5,416 bases of DNA, taken from contig JAISPI010000016.1 of assembly GCA_031275075.1 (NCBI GenBank), forward strand, positions 1-5,416. Direction: 5' to 3'. Shown piece after piece: positions 5,270 through 5,416 of this stretch. Position numbers and translations under genes: made by a program. The DNA comes from Burkholderiales bacterium (GTDB lineage: Bacteria; Pseudomonadota; Gammaproteobacteria; Burkholderiales; Casimicrobiaceae). The number at the start of each line of letters is the position of its first letter. Position 1 is the first letter of the stretch. A model generated the notes under the pieces. It saw only the letters and a program-made list of their open reading frames with translations. It was not told where the DNA came from and made no database searches.

Positions 5270-5416
5270 TCATCTTTTGTCGGTTTCCGCATGGCCGGGA
5301 TAAACCGCCCCAAGAACCCTTGCTCCTTTAGCGCCGGTCACCGCTGGCAGATTGCCGGGGCGGCGCGCCAACGTTTCACGCGCCAACCAGGCGAACGCCA
5401 ATGCCTCAACATGCTG
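5270..5416 (-). CDS. anmK: Anhydro-N-acetylmuramic acid kinase AnmK (C-terminal part only)
   Basis: The last 48 codons of a minus-strand gene enter from the right edge and end at TGA (5272-5270). The visible protein contains VEALAFAWLARETL, RRPGNLPAVTGA and RVLGAVYPG, which together are the conserved C-terminus of AnmK. AnmK uses ATP and water to open the 1,6-anhydro ring of anhydro-N-acetylmuramic acid and yield MurNAc-6-phosphate, a cytoplasmic step of murein recycling. The Glu-Ala and Asn-Leu-Pro blocks belong to the C-terminal lobe; the nucleotide-binding N-terminal part is outside the window. About 40 residues match very closely what I remember of the family, so I am confident despite the truncation. 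This frame was identified by translating the reverse strand directly. Confidence 0.88.
   Translation of the reverse strand, partial: QHVEALAFAWLARETLARRPGNLPAVTGAKGARVLGAVYPGHAETDKR

Overview
The window looks like ordinary housekeeping chromosome from a proteobacterium, most likely a betaproteobacterium. This rests on recalled protein resemblance (a YceF-type Maf next to a short RsmI-like methylase, tadA overlapping a murein LD-carboxypeptidase gene, a beta-class GST, a zinc-finger/TPR protein, AnmK) and on a tRNA-Asn body of betaproteobacterial type. Genus cannot be read from the sequence. I see no phage, transposon, toxin-antitoxin, CRISPR or defence genes.

Layout, left to right. Bases 1-1144 carry a plus-strand pair overlapping by 4 bp (ATGA): the 3' part of a Maf/YceF nucleotide pyrophosphatase gene and a short RsmI-like SAM-dependent methylase. 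A hairpin across the methylase stop codon probably ends that unit. A tRNA-Asn(GTT) gene with its own extended -10 promoter follows at 1235-1310. Next comes a second 4-bp-overlapping pair, tadA and an S66 LD-carboxypeptidase (1462-2831). A beta-class glutathione S-transferase lies on the minus strand (2863-3471), convergent with the carboxypeptidase and divergent from a seven-helix HlyIII/PAQR-family membrane protein (3574-4194). The 102-bp divergent gap holds a perfect GC-rich inverted repeat. A 129-bp gap with a possible 19-codon small ORF leads to a 282-residue zinc-finger plus TPR protein (4324-5172). The window ends in the C-terminal part of anmK on the minus strand.

Functionally there are two loose themes. 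Translation and nucleotide hygiene cover Maf/YceF, the RsmI-like methylase, tRNA-Asn and TadA. Cytoplasmic murein recycling covers the LD-carboxypeptidase and AnmK, which act on different products of the same anhydromuropeptide pool but are not co-transcribed. The GST, HlyIII-family and zinc-finger/TPR genes have no evident link to these or to each other.

I did not find a clear undescribed system. The observations most worth following are the zinc-finger/TPR protein, which seems to lack a membrane domain that I recall between these two parts in longer relatives; the inverted repeat in the gst/hlyIII promoter region; the small ORF with a strong ribosome binding site; and the tRNA promoter that leaves almost no 5' leader.
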